Source: Bin87 sp965204395 (GTDB taxonomy: Bacteria; Chloroflexota; Dehalococcoidia; Lucifugimonadales; UBA3495). Taken from it: a DNA stretch of 64,000 nt. The stretch covers positions 1,798,001 through 1,862,000 of the forward strand of contig OZ241987.1 of NCBI GenBank assembly GCA_965204395.1. The letters are read 5' to 3'. Shown here piece after piece: positions 42,736 to 51,690 of this stretch; the first letter of the stretch is position 1, and each line of letters opens with the position of its first letter. A program made the translations under genes and the position numbers. Under the pieces are notes generated by a model. That model ran no database searches. It was not told the origin of the DNA and saw only the letters and a list, made by a program, of their open reading frames with translations.

Positions 42736-43443
42736 ATGAAGAGATTAGGAGCATTGGCGGCCGCTGGGCTGATCGCCCTGTTGCTGGCACTGCCGCTGGG
42801 GCTGGTTTCGGCCCAGGGCGGCGCGTCCGGCGCCAACCTGCCGCCGGCATTCCTCTTCGGCACCGCCATGGCCGACGGCCTGCCGGTCGGCTCAGGCACC
42901 ATGATAGTAGCCATGGCCGGCGACCAGAAGATCGGCTCAACCATGGTGATGGAAAACGGGAAGTTTGGCCCGCTGGAGCTGATGCAGCCCACCGGCGGCG
43001 AGACCACCGTGTCCTTCATGGTCGGCGACCGCATGACGGAATACACGTACGAGTGGATGTCCGGCGGCCGTGAGGCAATGGTCATGCTGGACGCCAACCT
43101 GATGATGATGATGCCGGAGCCTGAGGACGGCGACCAGGGTCCCCCGGGCCCTCCGGGCGTCCCCGGCCCCGCCGGTAAAGACGGCGCGGACGGAGCAGCC
43201 GGAGCAGCCGGCCCCGCTGGGCCTTCGGGTCCTGCCGGAGCCCAGGGTTCCGCCGGCCCCCAGGGTGAACAGGGCGTCCAGGGTCCTCCCGGACCTCCGG
43301 GCGCGCAGGGACCCGCCGGTTCCGTCGGCCCTGCCGGCAGCGCCGGTTCCATGGGCATCATCGCCCTCATCGTCGCCATCGTGGCTGCGGTTATCGCAAT
43401 CGTGGCCGTGGTGATGGCGCGGCGGCAACCCGCCGGAGCATAA
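42736..43443 (+). CDS. Collagen-like, membrane-anchored surface protein
   Basis: A 235-residue protein: signal peptide (LGALAAAGLIALLLALPLGLVSAQG), a beta-like head (residues about 30-130) that ends in Met-rich LMMMMPEPEDG, about 24 Gly-X-Y collagen triplets (residues about 133-207, with GPPGPPG, GPAGKDGADG and GEQGVQG), then a C-terminal membrane helix (IIALIVAIVAAVIAIVAVVMA) and a basic tail. The triple helix would lift the head from the membrane. ATG has AGGAGTG at 8 bases. It follows the two FN3/Ig genes on the same strand and is closed by a strong terminator, so the three probably form one operon. Confidence 0.92.
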   Translation: MKRLGALAAAGLIALLLALPLGLVSAQGGASGANLPPAFLFGTAMADGLPVGSGTMIVAMAGDQKIGSTMVMENGKFGPLELMQPTGGETTVSFMVGDRMTEYTYEWMSGGREAMVMLDANLMMMMPEPEDGDQGPPGPPGVPGPAGKDGADGAAGAAGPAGPSGPAGAQGSAGPQGEQGVQGPPGPPGAQGPAGSVGPAGSAGSMGIIALIVAIVAAVIAIVAVVMARRQPAGA

Positions 43444-43483
43444 GCGACGCTGAGCGAAAGCCAGCACCGCGTAGCTTAACCAT

Positions 43484-43519
43484 CCCCCGCCGGCCATGGG
43501 CCGGCGGGGGATTTTATTT
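43484..43519 (+). terminator. Strong Rho-independent terminator
   Basis: A 12-bp perfect stem (CCCCCGCCGGCC with GGCCGGCGGGGG), a 3-base loop and ATTTTATTT. It closes the FN3-FN3-collagen gene group. Confidence 0.92.
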
Positions 43520-43638
43520 CCCTGGGAACCCAATCGCGAACCAGTCCGGAATATAAGCTGCTCACGGGTCTGGACTACCATCAAGTGGCGATACAGCTTA
43601 TTTGTGTGTATTCAGTGGCGTATGAATTAAAATATCAT

Positions 43639-43644
43639 TATAAT
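43639..43644 (+). promoter_or_regulatory. -10 element of the TPT-rich protein gene
   Basis: TATAAT within an AT-rich island (43600-43675) 36 bp before ATG 43680. The AT content stands out from the GC-rich surround. Confidence 0.55.
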
Positions 43645-43679
43645 ATGTAAAGTTACTCATACTTATTGTCGATCAGATC

Positions 43680-45773
43680 ATGCGACGTGGTATTCACGTG
43701 ATGCGGCCAGCCATACTAATCCTGGCCGCGATTGTCGCTTGGGCAGGGTTCCTGCTGCTGGTGCTGCAGGATACCGAATCCTCCGCAGCGCGAGACGAGG
43801 AGGAGGCGGTGCCGGGGATAGTAGTGGGTGGCGGCGAACCTGAGGAGCCTCCTTCTGGTAAGGAAATCGGGAATAACCTGAGCCAGGTCATTCTGCTGTA
43901 CAGACCGGTGGGGCAAGCAACGTATCCCGCAGGGTGTAATGCCGTTAATGACGATGATGATCCTGATAATGATTGGAGTGGCAAGTTACCGACCGCGCCC
44001 TGGAAAGTCAGAGTTCGATACGTGGGGGAAGACCAGAACCACATCAACCGGCCTGCCGCGCTCAAGATTACTTGGGACCGTGGCCAGGATAGCGGCCGGG
44101 TACATACCTATCACATTGAGTTTCAGTGGCTGGCCGCACCAGGAACGGCACAAGCAGACGTCCCCGATCCAGACTGGAGAGGTAGAGACGAAAATCCAAG
44201 TGAAGTCGGGCCTGGCATAATACGCAGAGATCACACCCTGTCGGGCCGGTACACCATTTACTCCTTGGAGCCAGGCTACTGGGCATTCCGCATCGGGGCA
44301 TACCAACAGGAAGAAAAGGACGGCAGGTTCACGGACAGAACATGCACTGTATATTCCGTGCCCATCAATACAGATTGCGATACCGACGAGAACCCTGATG
44401 CACCGCGCACAAGGAGTTTGCCGTTAGAACCCACCATGCCGTTCAATCCCTGCGACGAATTCAAGCTTGAGAACCAGAACGCAGATGCTAAGCACGGCAA
44501 GCTACCGACGCCCCAGCCTCCACCTCCCACGCCCACACCCACGAACACGCCGGAAGGCACGCCGACGCATACTCCCACACCAACCCATACACCGACTCCC
44601 ACCAATACGCCGACGGCTACACCGACGCATACACCAACCCCGACCCACACGCCTACTCCCACTCCCACGAGGACGCCGACCAACACACCCACCGTCACGC
44701 CGACTCCTACGGCGACGCCAACTCCGACCAACACTCCCACGCCAACCCCAACGGGTACGCCGACCGCCACGCCAACCATCACCCCTACACCGACCATAAC
44801 GCCAACGCCGTCCGCCACTCCCTCGCCGACGCCGGACCTTTCCGTGAACTGCCCGGGCGGTCTCCAGGTATCTCAGAACTCGGACGGCGCGGTGGTGGCC
44901 AACTGGGGCGCTACCAGCGGCGCCACCAATTATCGATTGCAGTGGATCATGGTCAGCGGGTCCGGAGTCCCGGGGATCGAGTGCACCCACGATGGCATGC
45001 TGGTGACCGCCGCCGTCAGCCTTACCGGAGAGCGGGTCAACCAGGCGATCGTCGAGGGCACCTCCCACACCGTGGGTTCCCTGTCGCCGGGTTGGTGGTA
45101 CTTCCACGTCATAGCCGCAAATGACCGGGGATACACCAGCGAGTGCTGCTCTCCCAGGTACCTCAATGTGATGGCAACGCCCACGCATACCCCTACGCCC
45201 ACTCCCACGCCGGACGACGGCAACGGCGGGGGTAGCGCGCCGGTGGTCAAGCAGCCCACGCCGGAACCGCCGACCAAGGAACCACCGACCAAGGAACCAC
45301 CGACCAAAGAACCGCCAACCGAAGAACCTCCTACCGAGGAACCGGAAGCGACGACGGAAGCGCCCGCCGAGCGGGACGAGCCGACGACCACGCCAACCTC
45401 CACCGCAACCGCGGTTCCAGCGTCGACGTCCACACCGACGTACACGCCCACGCCGACATCTACGCCCACGCCCACACCCACGGCTACGCCTACTCCTACA
45501 CCCACGTCGACTCTCACGCCCACGCCGCTCCCAACGCCAACGCCGACACCCACGCCTACTCCCAATCCGACACCGGGCCCGGCGGAAACCGGCACGGCTG
45601 ACCTTCAAGAGCCCGGCATTCCAATCATCGGCAACGCCATCCCGCGCGTCCGCGACACGCTTATCAACGTGGTGACCACGCCGCGTACCCGCAATACGCT
45701 GATCATCATCCTCGCCATCGTGGGTCTGCTGGTCCTGATCATATTCGCCTACCTGGTGTGGCGGCGGCGCTAG
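43680..45773 (+). CDS. TPT-repeat membrane-anchored surface protein
   Basis: A 697-residue protein. N-terminal membrane/signal segment (PAILILAAIVAWAGFLLLVL), a first globular region (residues about 60-275), a long Thr-Pro stalk (TPTPTNTP, HTPTPTHTP repeats, about 275-385), an FN3-like domain (VVANWGATSGATNYRLQWI), a PPTKE repeat (four KEPP units) and a second TPT stalk (about 560-645), then a C-terminal membrane helix (TLIIILAIVGLLVLIIFAYLV) with WRRR. The stalks are rigid, probably glycosylated spacers. ATG 43680 or 43701 could start. The antisense strand also stays open because of the repeats; that is a shadow. Confidence 0.88.
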   Translation: MRRGIHVMRPAILILAAIVAWAGFLLLVLQDTESSAARDEEEAVPGIVVGGGEPEEPPSGKEIGNNLSQVILLYRPVGQATYPAGCNAVNDDDDPDNDWSGKLPTAPWKVRVRYVGEDQNHINRPAALKITWDRGQDSGRVHTYHIEFQWLAAPGTAQADVPDPDWRGRDENPSEVGPGIIRRDHTLSGRYTIYSLEPGYWAFRIGAYQQEEKDGRFTDRTCTVYSVPINTDCDTDENPDAPRTRSLPLEPTMPFNPCDEFKLENQNADAKHGKLPTPQPPPPTPTPTNTPEGTPTHTPTPTHTPTPTNTPTATPTHTPTPTHTPTPTPTRTPTNTPTVTPTPTATPTPTNTPTPTPTGTPTATPTITPTPTITPTPSATPSPTPDLSVNCPGGLQVSQNSDGAVVANWGATSGATNYRLQWIMVSGSGVPGIECTHDGMLVTAAVSLTGERVNQAIVEGTSHTVGSLSPGWWYFHVIAANDRGYTSECCSPRYLNVMATPTHTPTPTPTPDDGNGGGSAPVVKQPTPEPPTKEPPTKEPPTKEPPTEEPPTEEPEATTEAPAERDEPTTTPTSTATAVPASTSTPTYTPTPTSTPTPTPTATPTPTPTSTLTPTPLPTPTPTPTPTPNPTPGPAETGTADLQEPGIPIIGNAIPRVRDTLINVVTTPRTRNTLIIILAIVGLLVLIIFAYLVWRRR

Positions 45774-45865
45774 ACTCGGAACCCGGCGCGACCGGCCCGG
45801 GTCTTCGGTTCCGATTCCGACGCGTTGAGACTGACGGACTCCAGCCGGATGTTGAAACGAGGGAT

Positions 45866-46118
45866 CCGCTGGCGCGCAGGTGGTGATGATGGGTCGCCCA
45901 AAAGCGGGTTAGCTTGGGGTTGGTGAGTGGGGCAGGCCGGATGCGACTCACCCTGCAGTAGCGCAGCTTCCGGCCGCCAGCCGCCGTTTTCACCGAGCCG
46001 AAGACCTCCTCAATAGGGTTCCTGACCCGCCGGCTGAAGCCATACCCATCATGCCGCGTGGTGCGCCGCTCACGCCGAGACTTCACCTCCACGATCGCTG
46101 ATCCTCCAAAACAGCGGA
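45866..46118 (-). pseudogene. 3' remnant of an IS5-type transposase
   Basis: The minus strand encodes HDGYGFSRRVRNPIEEVFGSVKTAAGGRKLRY, the IS5-family end in which RxRxxIEExFGxxK precedes the last helix. The catalytic N-terminal two thirds are missing. A more decayed piece of the same sequence lies at 28341-28428. This and the GMC gene leader fill the 400-bp gap 45774-46173. Confidence 0.65.
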
Positions 46119-46134
46119 CTTTCCCTTCACCATG

Positions 46135-46140
46135 TACAAT
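46135..46140 (+). promoter_or_regulatory. -10 element of the GMC oxidoreductase gene
   Basis: TACAAT preceded by TG, 33 bp before ATG 46174. No clear -35. Confidence 0.4.
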
Positions 46141-46173
46141 GCCCCCATCCAACTTACCCAGGGAGCGATTCCC

Positions 46174-47727
46174 ATGAAATACGATCACATCGTTGTCGGC
46201 GGCGGCACGGCCGGGTGCATCGTGGCGGCGCGGCTGTCCGAGGACCCGGACCGCTCGGTGCTGCTGCTTGAGGCCGGCCCCGACTATCCCGACTTCAACC
46301 ATCTGCCCGAAATGCTCAAGCTGGGCTGGGGCACGGTGAACCTCGAGGCCCGCGCCGCCGGTTCGCCCTTCAACTGGTCCTTCACCGGCATCGGCACGCC
46401 GGAGCAGGCCGAGCCCATGCCCGTGCCGCGCGGCCGTGTGCTGGGCGGCTCCAGCGCCATCAACGGCCAGACCTTCATCCGCGGCGCCCCCGAGGACTAC
46501 GACACCTGGGAGTCCTTTGGCAACGACGGATGGGGCTACGTGAACTGCCTGCCCTACTTCCGCCGGCTGGAGAACGACGCTGACTTTCACGACGACTTCC
46601 ACGGCACCGACGGCCCGGTTCCCGTGCGCCATCACCAGCGCGAGACCTGGCCGCCGTCCCAGGAGGCTTTCTTCCAGGCCGCCACCGGCCTCGGCTATCC
46701 GTTCCATCCCGACGTGAACAATCCGGAGGCCACCGGCGTCAGCCTGCGCGCCGAGAACAACATCGACGGCGTGCGCATGAGCATGGCCCTGTGCTACGTC
46801 GATATGGCGCGCCACCGCCTGAACCTGACCATCCGGCCCAACGCGCAGGCCCGGCGCATCGTGCTGGACCGTGATTCCTCCGGCTCACCACGAGCGACTG
46901 GCATCGAGGTTGAGAGCGGCGGCGAGACGTTCGTCGTCGAGGGCGACGAGATCATCCTTTGCACCGGCGCCGTCGGCTCGCCGCAACTGCTGATGCTGTC
47001 GGGCATCGGCCCCGCCGACCAGCTGCGCGCCCACGGCATTCCCGTGGTGGTGGAGTCGCCCGGCGTGGGCCAGAACATGCGCGACCATCCCAATGTGTCG
47101 GTGCGCTACATGGTCAAGGAAGGCGTTCCCCAGGACCCCAACGGCATGCGGGCCCTGCGCCTGCGCTACACCGCCACCGGCTCGGACACGCCCAACGACA
47201 TGATCCTCTCGCCGGCGTCGCTGAACACCGTGGTGCGGGACGACAACCCGGCCCACACCGTCAACTGCGGCCTGTACCTGGCGGCCGGCAAGGGCGAGCT
47301 GCGGCTGGAGTCCGCCGATCCCCACGTGCAGCCCAGCATGGACTACCGCTACCTGGAGGAGGACTGGGACCGGCAGCGGCTGCGGGAGGCGGTGCGGCTC
47401 TGCGTGTCGCTGCTGCAGCACAGCGCCTACGACGACATCATCGACGAGATCACCGCGCCGACGGCGGCCGACCTTGAGAGCAACGAGACGCTGGACGCGT
47501 GGCTGCGCCGCAACATCAGCACGTCGTATCACATCTCCGGCACCTGCAAGATGGGCCCCGACGAAGATGCGATGGCCGTGGTTGACACCAACCTCCGGGT
47601 GCGCGGCGTTGCCGGCCTGCGGGTCGCCGACGCCTCCATAATGCCGGACGTGGTGCGCGCCAACACCAACGTCACCACGATGATGATCGCCGAGCGCGTC
47701 TCCGACTTCATCAAAACGGGGGATTAG
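46174..47727 (+). CDS. GMC-family FAD-dependent oxidoreductase (choline dehydrogenase-like)
   Basis: A 517-residue GMC enzyme that oxidises an alcohol with FAD. ADP-binding YDHIVVGGGTAGCIVAARL is at the N-terminus, GMC signature 1 is RVLGGSSAINGQTFIRG, signature 2 is GAVGSPQLLMLSGIGP, and the catalytic His is His453 in SYHISGTCKMGP. ATG 46174 follows GGGAG by 9 bases. Substrate not known; BetA-like proteins of this size act on many alcohols. Confidence 0.93.
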   Translation: MKYDHIVVGGGTAGCIVAARLSEDPDRSVLLLEAGPDYPDFNHLPEMLKLGWGTVNLEARAAGSPFNWSFTGIGTPEQAEPMPVPRGRVLGGSSAINGQTFIRGAPEDYDTWESFGNDGWGYVNCLPYFRRLENDADFHDDFHGTDGPVPVRHHQRETWPPSQEAFFQAATGLGYPFHPDVNNPEATGVSLRAENNIDGVRMSMALCYVDMARHRLNLTIRPNAQARRIVLDRDSSGSPRATGIEVESGGETFVVEGDEIILCTGAVGSPQLLMLSGIGPADQLRAHGIPVVVESPGVGQNMRDHPNVSVRYMVKEGVPQDPNGMRALRLRYTATGSDTPNDMILSPASLNTVVRDDNPAHTVNCGLYLAAGKGELRLESADPHVQPSMDYRYLEEDWDRQRLREAVRLCVSLLQHSAYDDIIDEITAPTAADLESNETLDAWLRRNISTSYHISGTCKMGPDEDAMAVVDTNLRVRGVAGLRVADASIMPDVVRANTNVTTMMIAERVSDFIKTGD

Positions 47728-47826
47728 ACGGAGCAACGATAGAGATGGACAAAACTCGCTCCTGGGATAGTTGATGTAGCATGTACTCCATAATAACTAC
47801 CCTATCAAGCGTGTTAGAATGGGGAA

Positions 47827-48267
47827 ATGAGGGGGCTATGGCAACGGCTGACGCCAGAGAAGTTGCTACGAATGCACTTCTTGGCGTCCCCGTTTGGAGC
47901 CGCGGCAGCGACTTACCTCGTAACCTATTACGCGACGGGTTGCAACTGGCCTTCAATTATTGACGACTTCGATCATCTAGCGGAGTATGCCAGCATCAGC
48001 GCGATCTTGTATGGAGCGCTAGCGGTCACCTCTGAGCTTATTGTGATCTGGGGAGGTAAGGCAATGCTTTACGGCATCGCAACGCTTGTCCGAACGTGGC
48101 ACGAAATAAAAAATTCACAGCGGGGGGACGCCGTCCGAATCGTTAGTCAAGAAAATACATTGACGGCAGACGCCATCAGGAGCAATTCTACGCTGCAAGC
48201 TAACCCTGAATTGGTTCAACAGATCTTGACCGAATTAGGATACGAACCAGCCGATGAAGAACATTAG
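47827..48267 (+). CDS. Small membrane protein, unknown function
   Basis: A 146-residue protein with two hydrophobic segments (FGAAAATYLVTYYATG; ISAILYGALAVTSELIVIWGG) and a helical C-terminus. No family recognised. The region is clearly AT-richer than its neighbours, which suggests transfer. A weak GGGG precedes the ATG. It is convergent with the CYTH gene. Confidence 0.6.
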   Translation: MRGLWQRLTPEKLLRMHFLASPFGAAAATYLVTYYATGCNWPSIIDDFDHLAEYASISAILYGALAVTSELIVIWGGKAMLYGIATLVRTWHEIKNSQRGDAVRIVSQENTLTADAIRSNSTLQANPELVQQILTELGYEPADEEH

Positions 48268-48320
48268 TGTCCGGTTGTGGTTGGGAATCCAGAACGACAA
48301 CCTTGGCGCTCTAGAGGTCG

Positions 48321-48855
48321 CTACGCCGATCTTTTCTCAACCAAGTCCTCGTTGGAGCCGACGATGTGATCGCCCAGGCACGGCTCGAAAAGCCGACGGT
48401 ACTCGGTTATCTGGAGGTCTATGTCGCAGCCATCCTGCGCCGGGACCTCCACCTCAAATATCTGGCCGACGCCATCCACCGTGTCCAGGTTGAACACGAC
48501 GTTGTCCTTCCGCCACAACTCGCGCTGCTTGCGGACGGTGGCGCTGATGCCGAGGGCGGCGGCCAGCACGTCGCCCATCAACGGGTCGTTGGCCTTAGCC
48601 GTCTGGAAGCGGCTGGTGCGGGGCGCCTCTATCCTGGCCCTCGCAGTAGTAAATCAACTCCCCTTTCCCCTTCTCCATACGGAGCTTGAGGCGGCGCGTT
48701 CCGTCGGTGGCCTCCAGTTCGGGCGGCAGCCGGTAGTAGTAATCCACCTGCTCCTTGATCTCGACAAGCGCCGCGCCGTGGTTCCGCAGCAGTTTGCGGA
48801 CGGCGGCGAAATCGTTGCAGTAAGCCTTGATTTCCCGGTTGAGGCGCAAATTCAT
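48321..48855 (-). pseudogene. CYTH-domain protein (class IV adenylate cyclase/ThTPase type), frameshifted
   Basis: Two frames join into one about 178-residue CYTH protein: MNLRLNREIKAYCNDFAAV...YYYRLP...RRLKLRMEKGKGELIYYCE, then ARIEAPRTSRFQTAKAND...MGDVLAAALGISATVRKQRELW...VDGVGQIFEVEVPA. One extra base near 48640 in a GGG run shifts phase; an assembly error is possible. CYTH proteins act on triphosphates (ATP, ThTP). The start overlaps the SDR stop by 4 bases (ATGA), so they are coupled. Confidence 0.75.
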
Positions 48856-49751
48856 AGGTTTGGGGCGTCGGCTCTCAACGCCGCTATCCCCTCCGCCAAC
48901 CCCGGGTGCTCCAGGTTGAGCCGGCGCATCGTCTCCCGGCAATCCAGGCCCAATCGGTCGGGGCGGGCCGATGCTCCGGCGCGCGCCCGGTCATCTGCGT
49001 CCATCGGCTCCACGAGGGCGGCGTCCAGCCCGAAAGCATCGGCGATGGCGGCTGCGAATTCGTACATGCTGACCCAGTCACGGCCGGCGACGTGCAGGAT
49101 GCTCGTGTGTCTGCCTTCCACCAGCCGCGCGATGCCGTCGACCAGATGCTCGACGTACACGGGCGTTCGGAGCACGTCGGTGGGAGCGCGATATGGTCTG
49201 CCGTCCCGCAGGCTCTCGATGAGCGACGGGGCGAAGTTGCGCTTGCCTTGACGCGGCCAGCCGTACACGATGCTGGTGCGCACGATACTCCAGGACGCGG
49301 CCTCCCAGACGACCTCCTGCTCGGCCTCCCACTTAGTCCGCCCGTAGTGGGTGTTGGGTCGCGGCGTTTCGTCCTCGCGGTAGAACCCGCGCTGGCCGTC
49401 GAACACGTACTCGGTGGACACGAAGATCAAATGCGCGCCGTTCTGCTCGCAGAGTCGCGCAATGGCGGACGTCGCGGCCACGTTGATCGCGGTGGCGCGC
49501 TCGGGTTCCCGCTCCGCCGCGCCGACGTCGGCCATGGCGGCGAGGTGTACCACAACCTCCGGTCGGGTCTCGTCGAAAAGCCGCTCAATGGACGCAGGGT
49601 CCGTCAGTTCGACCTGGCGCCAGGCGTTGCCGTCACTGGCGGGCGTCTGGGACCCGTAGGCTCCGGTCACGTCGTGGTCGGACGCCCCGCCGAGTCGCCG
49701 CATCACGTACCGTCCGATGAAACCGCTGGCTCCGATTACCAATACGCGCAA
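48852..49751 (-). CDS. RmlD-type NAD(P)-dependent sugar/nucleotide-sugar reductase (extended SDR)
   Basis: A 299-residue SDR protein. NAD(P)-binding GASGFIGRYVMRRL is at the N-terminus, followed by VVVHLAAMADVGAAERE, and the catalytic YGRTK (YxxxK) after FVSTEYVFDG. It resembles dTDP-4-dehydrorhamnose reductase, but SDRs vary and the substrate is not set. It starts with TTG 49751 (AGGTG just upstream); copies of this RBS and first codons recur in the adjacent Uma2 array. Overlaps the CYTH gene. Confidence 0.88.
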   Translation of the reverse strand: MRVLVIGASGFIGRYVMRRLGGASDHDVTGAYGSQTPASDGNAWRQVELTDPASIERLFDETRPEVVVHLAAMADVGAAEREPERATAINVAATSAIARLCEQNGAHLIFVSTEYVFDGQRGFYREDETPRPNTHYGRTKWEAEQEVVWEAASWSIVRTSIVYGWPRQGKRNFAPSLIESLRDGRPYRAPTDVLRTPVYVEHLVDGIARLVEGRHTSILHVAGRDWVSMYEFAAAIADAFGLDAALVEPMDADDRARAGASARPDRLGLDCRETMRRLNLEHPGLAEGIAALRADAPNL

Positions 49752-49782
49752 ACTGCACCTGCCCGATGCCCTTTGGGGGCGA

Positions 49783-50541
49783 TCACTCGCCCCGCAACCG
49801 GCGGATCTGGTCCTCCAGTTCCCTGACCCTGGCTTCGGCCTGGATTCGGGTTGCTCGTTCTCGATTCAACGCTTCCCGTTCGCGGTTCAGCGTTTCCCGT
49901 TCCTGCGCCAGGGTTTGACGTACGGATTCCAGGGTGGCGATGGGCTTCCCGGTTGCAGGGTCGTACCAGACCAGTTCCCCATCGACCCAGCGCGTGTCGA
50001 CGTTCAGGATCGCGCTGTGCCCCCGCAGGCTGCCGTCGGGCAGTTCTTCAATCGGGATGGGCTCGTATCGCCCGCCCACCAACCGGTCACCGGCTAACCT
50101 GGCGCCGTGAAACTGGCCGGTCTCATCAAACCGCCAGTACTCCGGGATACCCAGGTCGGCGTAGGTGATTCGCTTGTCCACCGTGTCCCTGCGCCCGGTT
50201 GACGGCGAGGCAATTTCTAGCACGAAATCGGGCGGCTTGCCCTGCTCCGATATGACGTAACCGTTGCGGGCGCGACAGGCGGCCGGGTCGGCATGGAGGG
50301 CGACCAGCAGGTCGGGGTAGGGAACGCCAGTCATATCGGGGAGTTCGGCAGGGGGTACCGACGTGATGTAGTGTTCGGCGTCCATGACGGTGGTTTCGGG
50401 GCTGCCGAGATGTTGAGCGAGGTAGTGGGCGTTGCCGGGCAGTGTCAGGTGGCGAGCGGCGGTCATCTTTTCGTCTTGGATCTCGGGTGGATCCGGGAGC
50501 GGGAAGAAAGGCGAGGATTTTTGTGTGTTGGCGGTGGTCAT
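49783..50541 (-). CDS. Uma2 family protein, array copy 1
   Basis: A 252-residue Uma2 protein. Motifs: PYPDLLVAL, PPDFVLEIASPST, DKRITYADLGIPEYWRFD. Its C-terminal coiled coil has two extra heptads (TLNRERE, ALNRERA) relative to copy 2. Nearly identical to copies 2 and 4. TATAAT lies at 50605-50610, 64 bp before ATG, and CGAGGCTCAGC is the RBS leader. Confidence 0.92.
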   Translation of the reverse strand: MTTANTQKSSPFFPLPDPPEIQDEKMTAARHLTLPGNAHYLAQHLGSPETTVMDAEHYITSVPPAELPDMTGVPYPDLLVALHADPAACRARNGYVISEQGKPPDFVLEIASPSTGRRDTVDKRITYADLGIPEYWRFDETGQFHGARLAGDRLVGGRYEPIPIEELPDGSLRGHSAILNVDTRWVDGELVWYDPATGKPIATLESVRQTLAQERETLNREREALNRERATRIQAEARVRELEDQIRRLRGE

Positions 50542-50604
50542 GCTGAGCCTCGCCGGGTCTGTCGAGTATTAGGTTGGTCTGCGAAAGGGTGGGCGTGGGA
50601 TGGA

Positions 50605-50610
50605 ATTATA
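50605..50610 (-). promoter_or_regulatory. -10 element, array copy 1
   Basis: Minus-strand TATAAT, 64 bp from the ATG; flanked by GCGCGGGG upstream. Confidence 0.55.
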
Positions 50611-50757
50611 CCCCGCGCCGGGTTGGGCCTGCGGCGACACGCCGCCGCTTGGCCGCCACATCGCCGCGTCCGGCCAATGTCGATTTACCTGGAGCGCGCA
50701 GGTGTGCCTTTTACCAATACGCGCAAACTGCACCTGTCCGATGCCCCTTCGTGGCGA

Positions 50758-51474
50758 TCACTCGCCCCGCAGACGGCGGATCTGGTCCTCCAGTTCCCGG
50801 ACCCTGGCTTCGGCCTGGATGCGAGCTTCCCGTTCCTGCGCCAGGGTTTGACGTACGGATTCCAGGGTGGCGATGGGCTCCCCGGTTGCCGGGTCGTACC
50901 AGACCAGTTCTCCGTCGACCCAGCGCGTGTCGACTTTCAGGATCGCGCTGTGCCCCCGCAGGTTGCCGTCGGGCAGTTCGTCAATCGGTATGGGCTCGTA
51001 TCTCCCGCCCACCAGTCGGTCGCCGGCTAACCTGCTACCGTGAAACTGGCCGGTCTCATCGAACCGCCAGTATTCGGGGATACCCAAGGCCGCGTAGGTG
51101 ATTCGCTTGTCCACGGTGTCCCTGCGCCCGGTTGATGGCGAGGCAATTTCCAGCACGAAGTCCGGTGGCTTGCCCTGCTCGGAGATGACGTAGCCGTTGC
51201 GGGCGCGACAGGCGGCCGGGTCGGCGTTGAGGGCGACCAGCAGGTCGGGGTAGGGAACGCCGGTCATATCGGGGAGTTCGGCAGGTGGGACCGACGTGAT
51301 GTAGTGTTCGGCGTCCATGACGGTGGTTTCGGGGCTGCCGAGATGCTGAGCGAGGTAGTGGGCGTTGCCGGGTAGGGTCAGGTGGCGGGCGGCGGTCATC
51401 TTTTCGTCTTGGATCTCGGGAGGATCCGGAAGCGGGAAGAAAGGCGGGGATTTTTGTGTGTTGGCGGTGGTCAT
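50758..51474 (-). CDS. Uma2 family protein, array copy 2
   Basis: A 238-residue Uma2 protein, the shortest in the array, with no added heptad in the tail (LAQEREARIQAEARV). Start ATG 51474 as in the other copies; a longer frame reaches into the spacer. TATAAT at 51538-51543. Confidence 0.92.
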   Translation of the reverse strand: MTTANTQKSPPFFPLPDPPEIQDEKMTAARHLTLPGNAHYLAQHLGSPETTVMDAEHYITSVPPAELPDMTGVPYPDLLVALNADPAACRARNGYVISEQGKPPDFVLEIASPSTGRRDTVDKRITYAALGIPEYWRFDETGQFHGSRLAGDRLVGGRYEPIPIDELPDGNLRGHSAILKVDTRWVDGELVWYDPATGEPIATLESVRQTLAQEREARIQAEARVRELEDQIRRLRGE

Positions 51475-51537
51475 GCTGAGCCTCGCCGGGTCGGATGAGT
51501 GCGCGGTTGGTCTGCGAAAGGGTGGGTGTGGAATGGA

Positions 51538-51543
51538 ATTATA
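51538..51543 (-). promoter_or_regulatory. -10 element, array copy 2
   Basis: Minus-strand TATAAT, 64 bp from the ATG. Confidence 0.55.
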
Positions 51544-51690
51544 CCCCGCGCCGGGTTTGGCCTGCGGCGACACGCCGCCGCTTGGCCGCCACATCGCCGC
51601 GTCCGGCCAATGTCGATCTATCAGGAACGCTCAGGTGTACCTTTTACCAATACGCGCAAACTGCACCTGCCCGATGCCCATTCGGGGCGG

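Noticed and set aside
44276..45608. VGVGVG- and RRR-rich ORFs antisense to the TPT protein
   Set aside because: They arise only from the repeated Thr-Pro codons read backwards.
47827..48267. Phage holin or immunity protein
   Set aside because: Two membrane segments and small size fit, but there is no lysis or phage gene nearby and no sequence signature.
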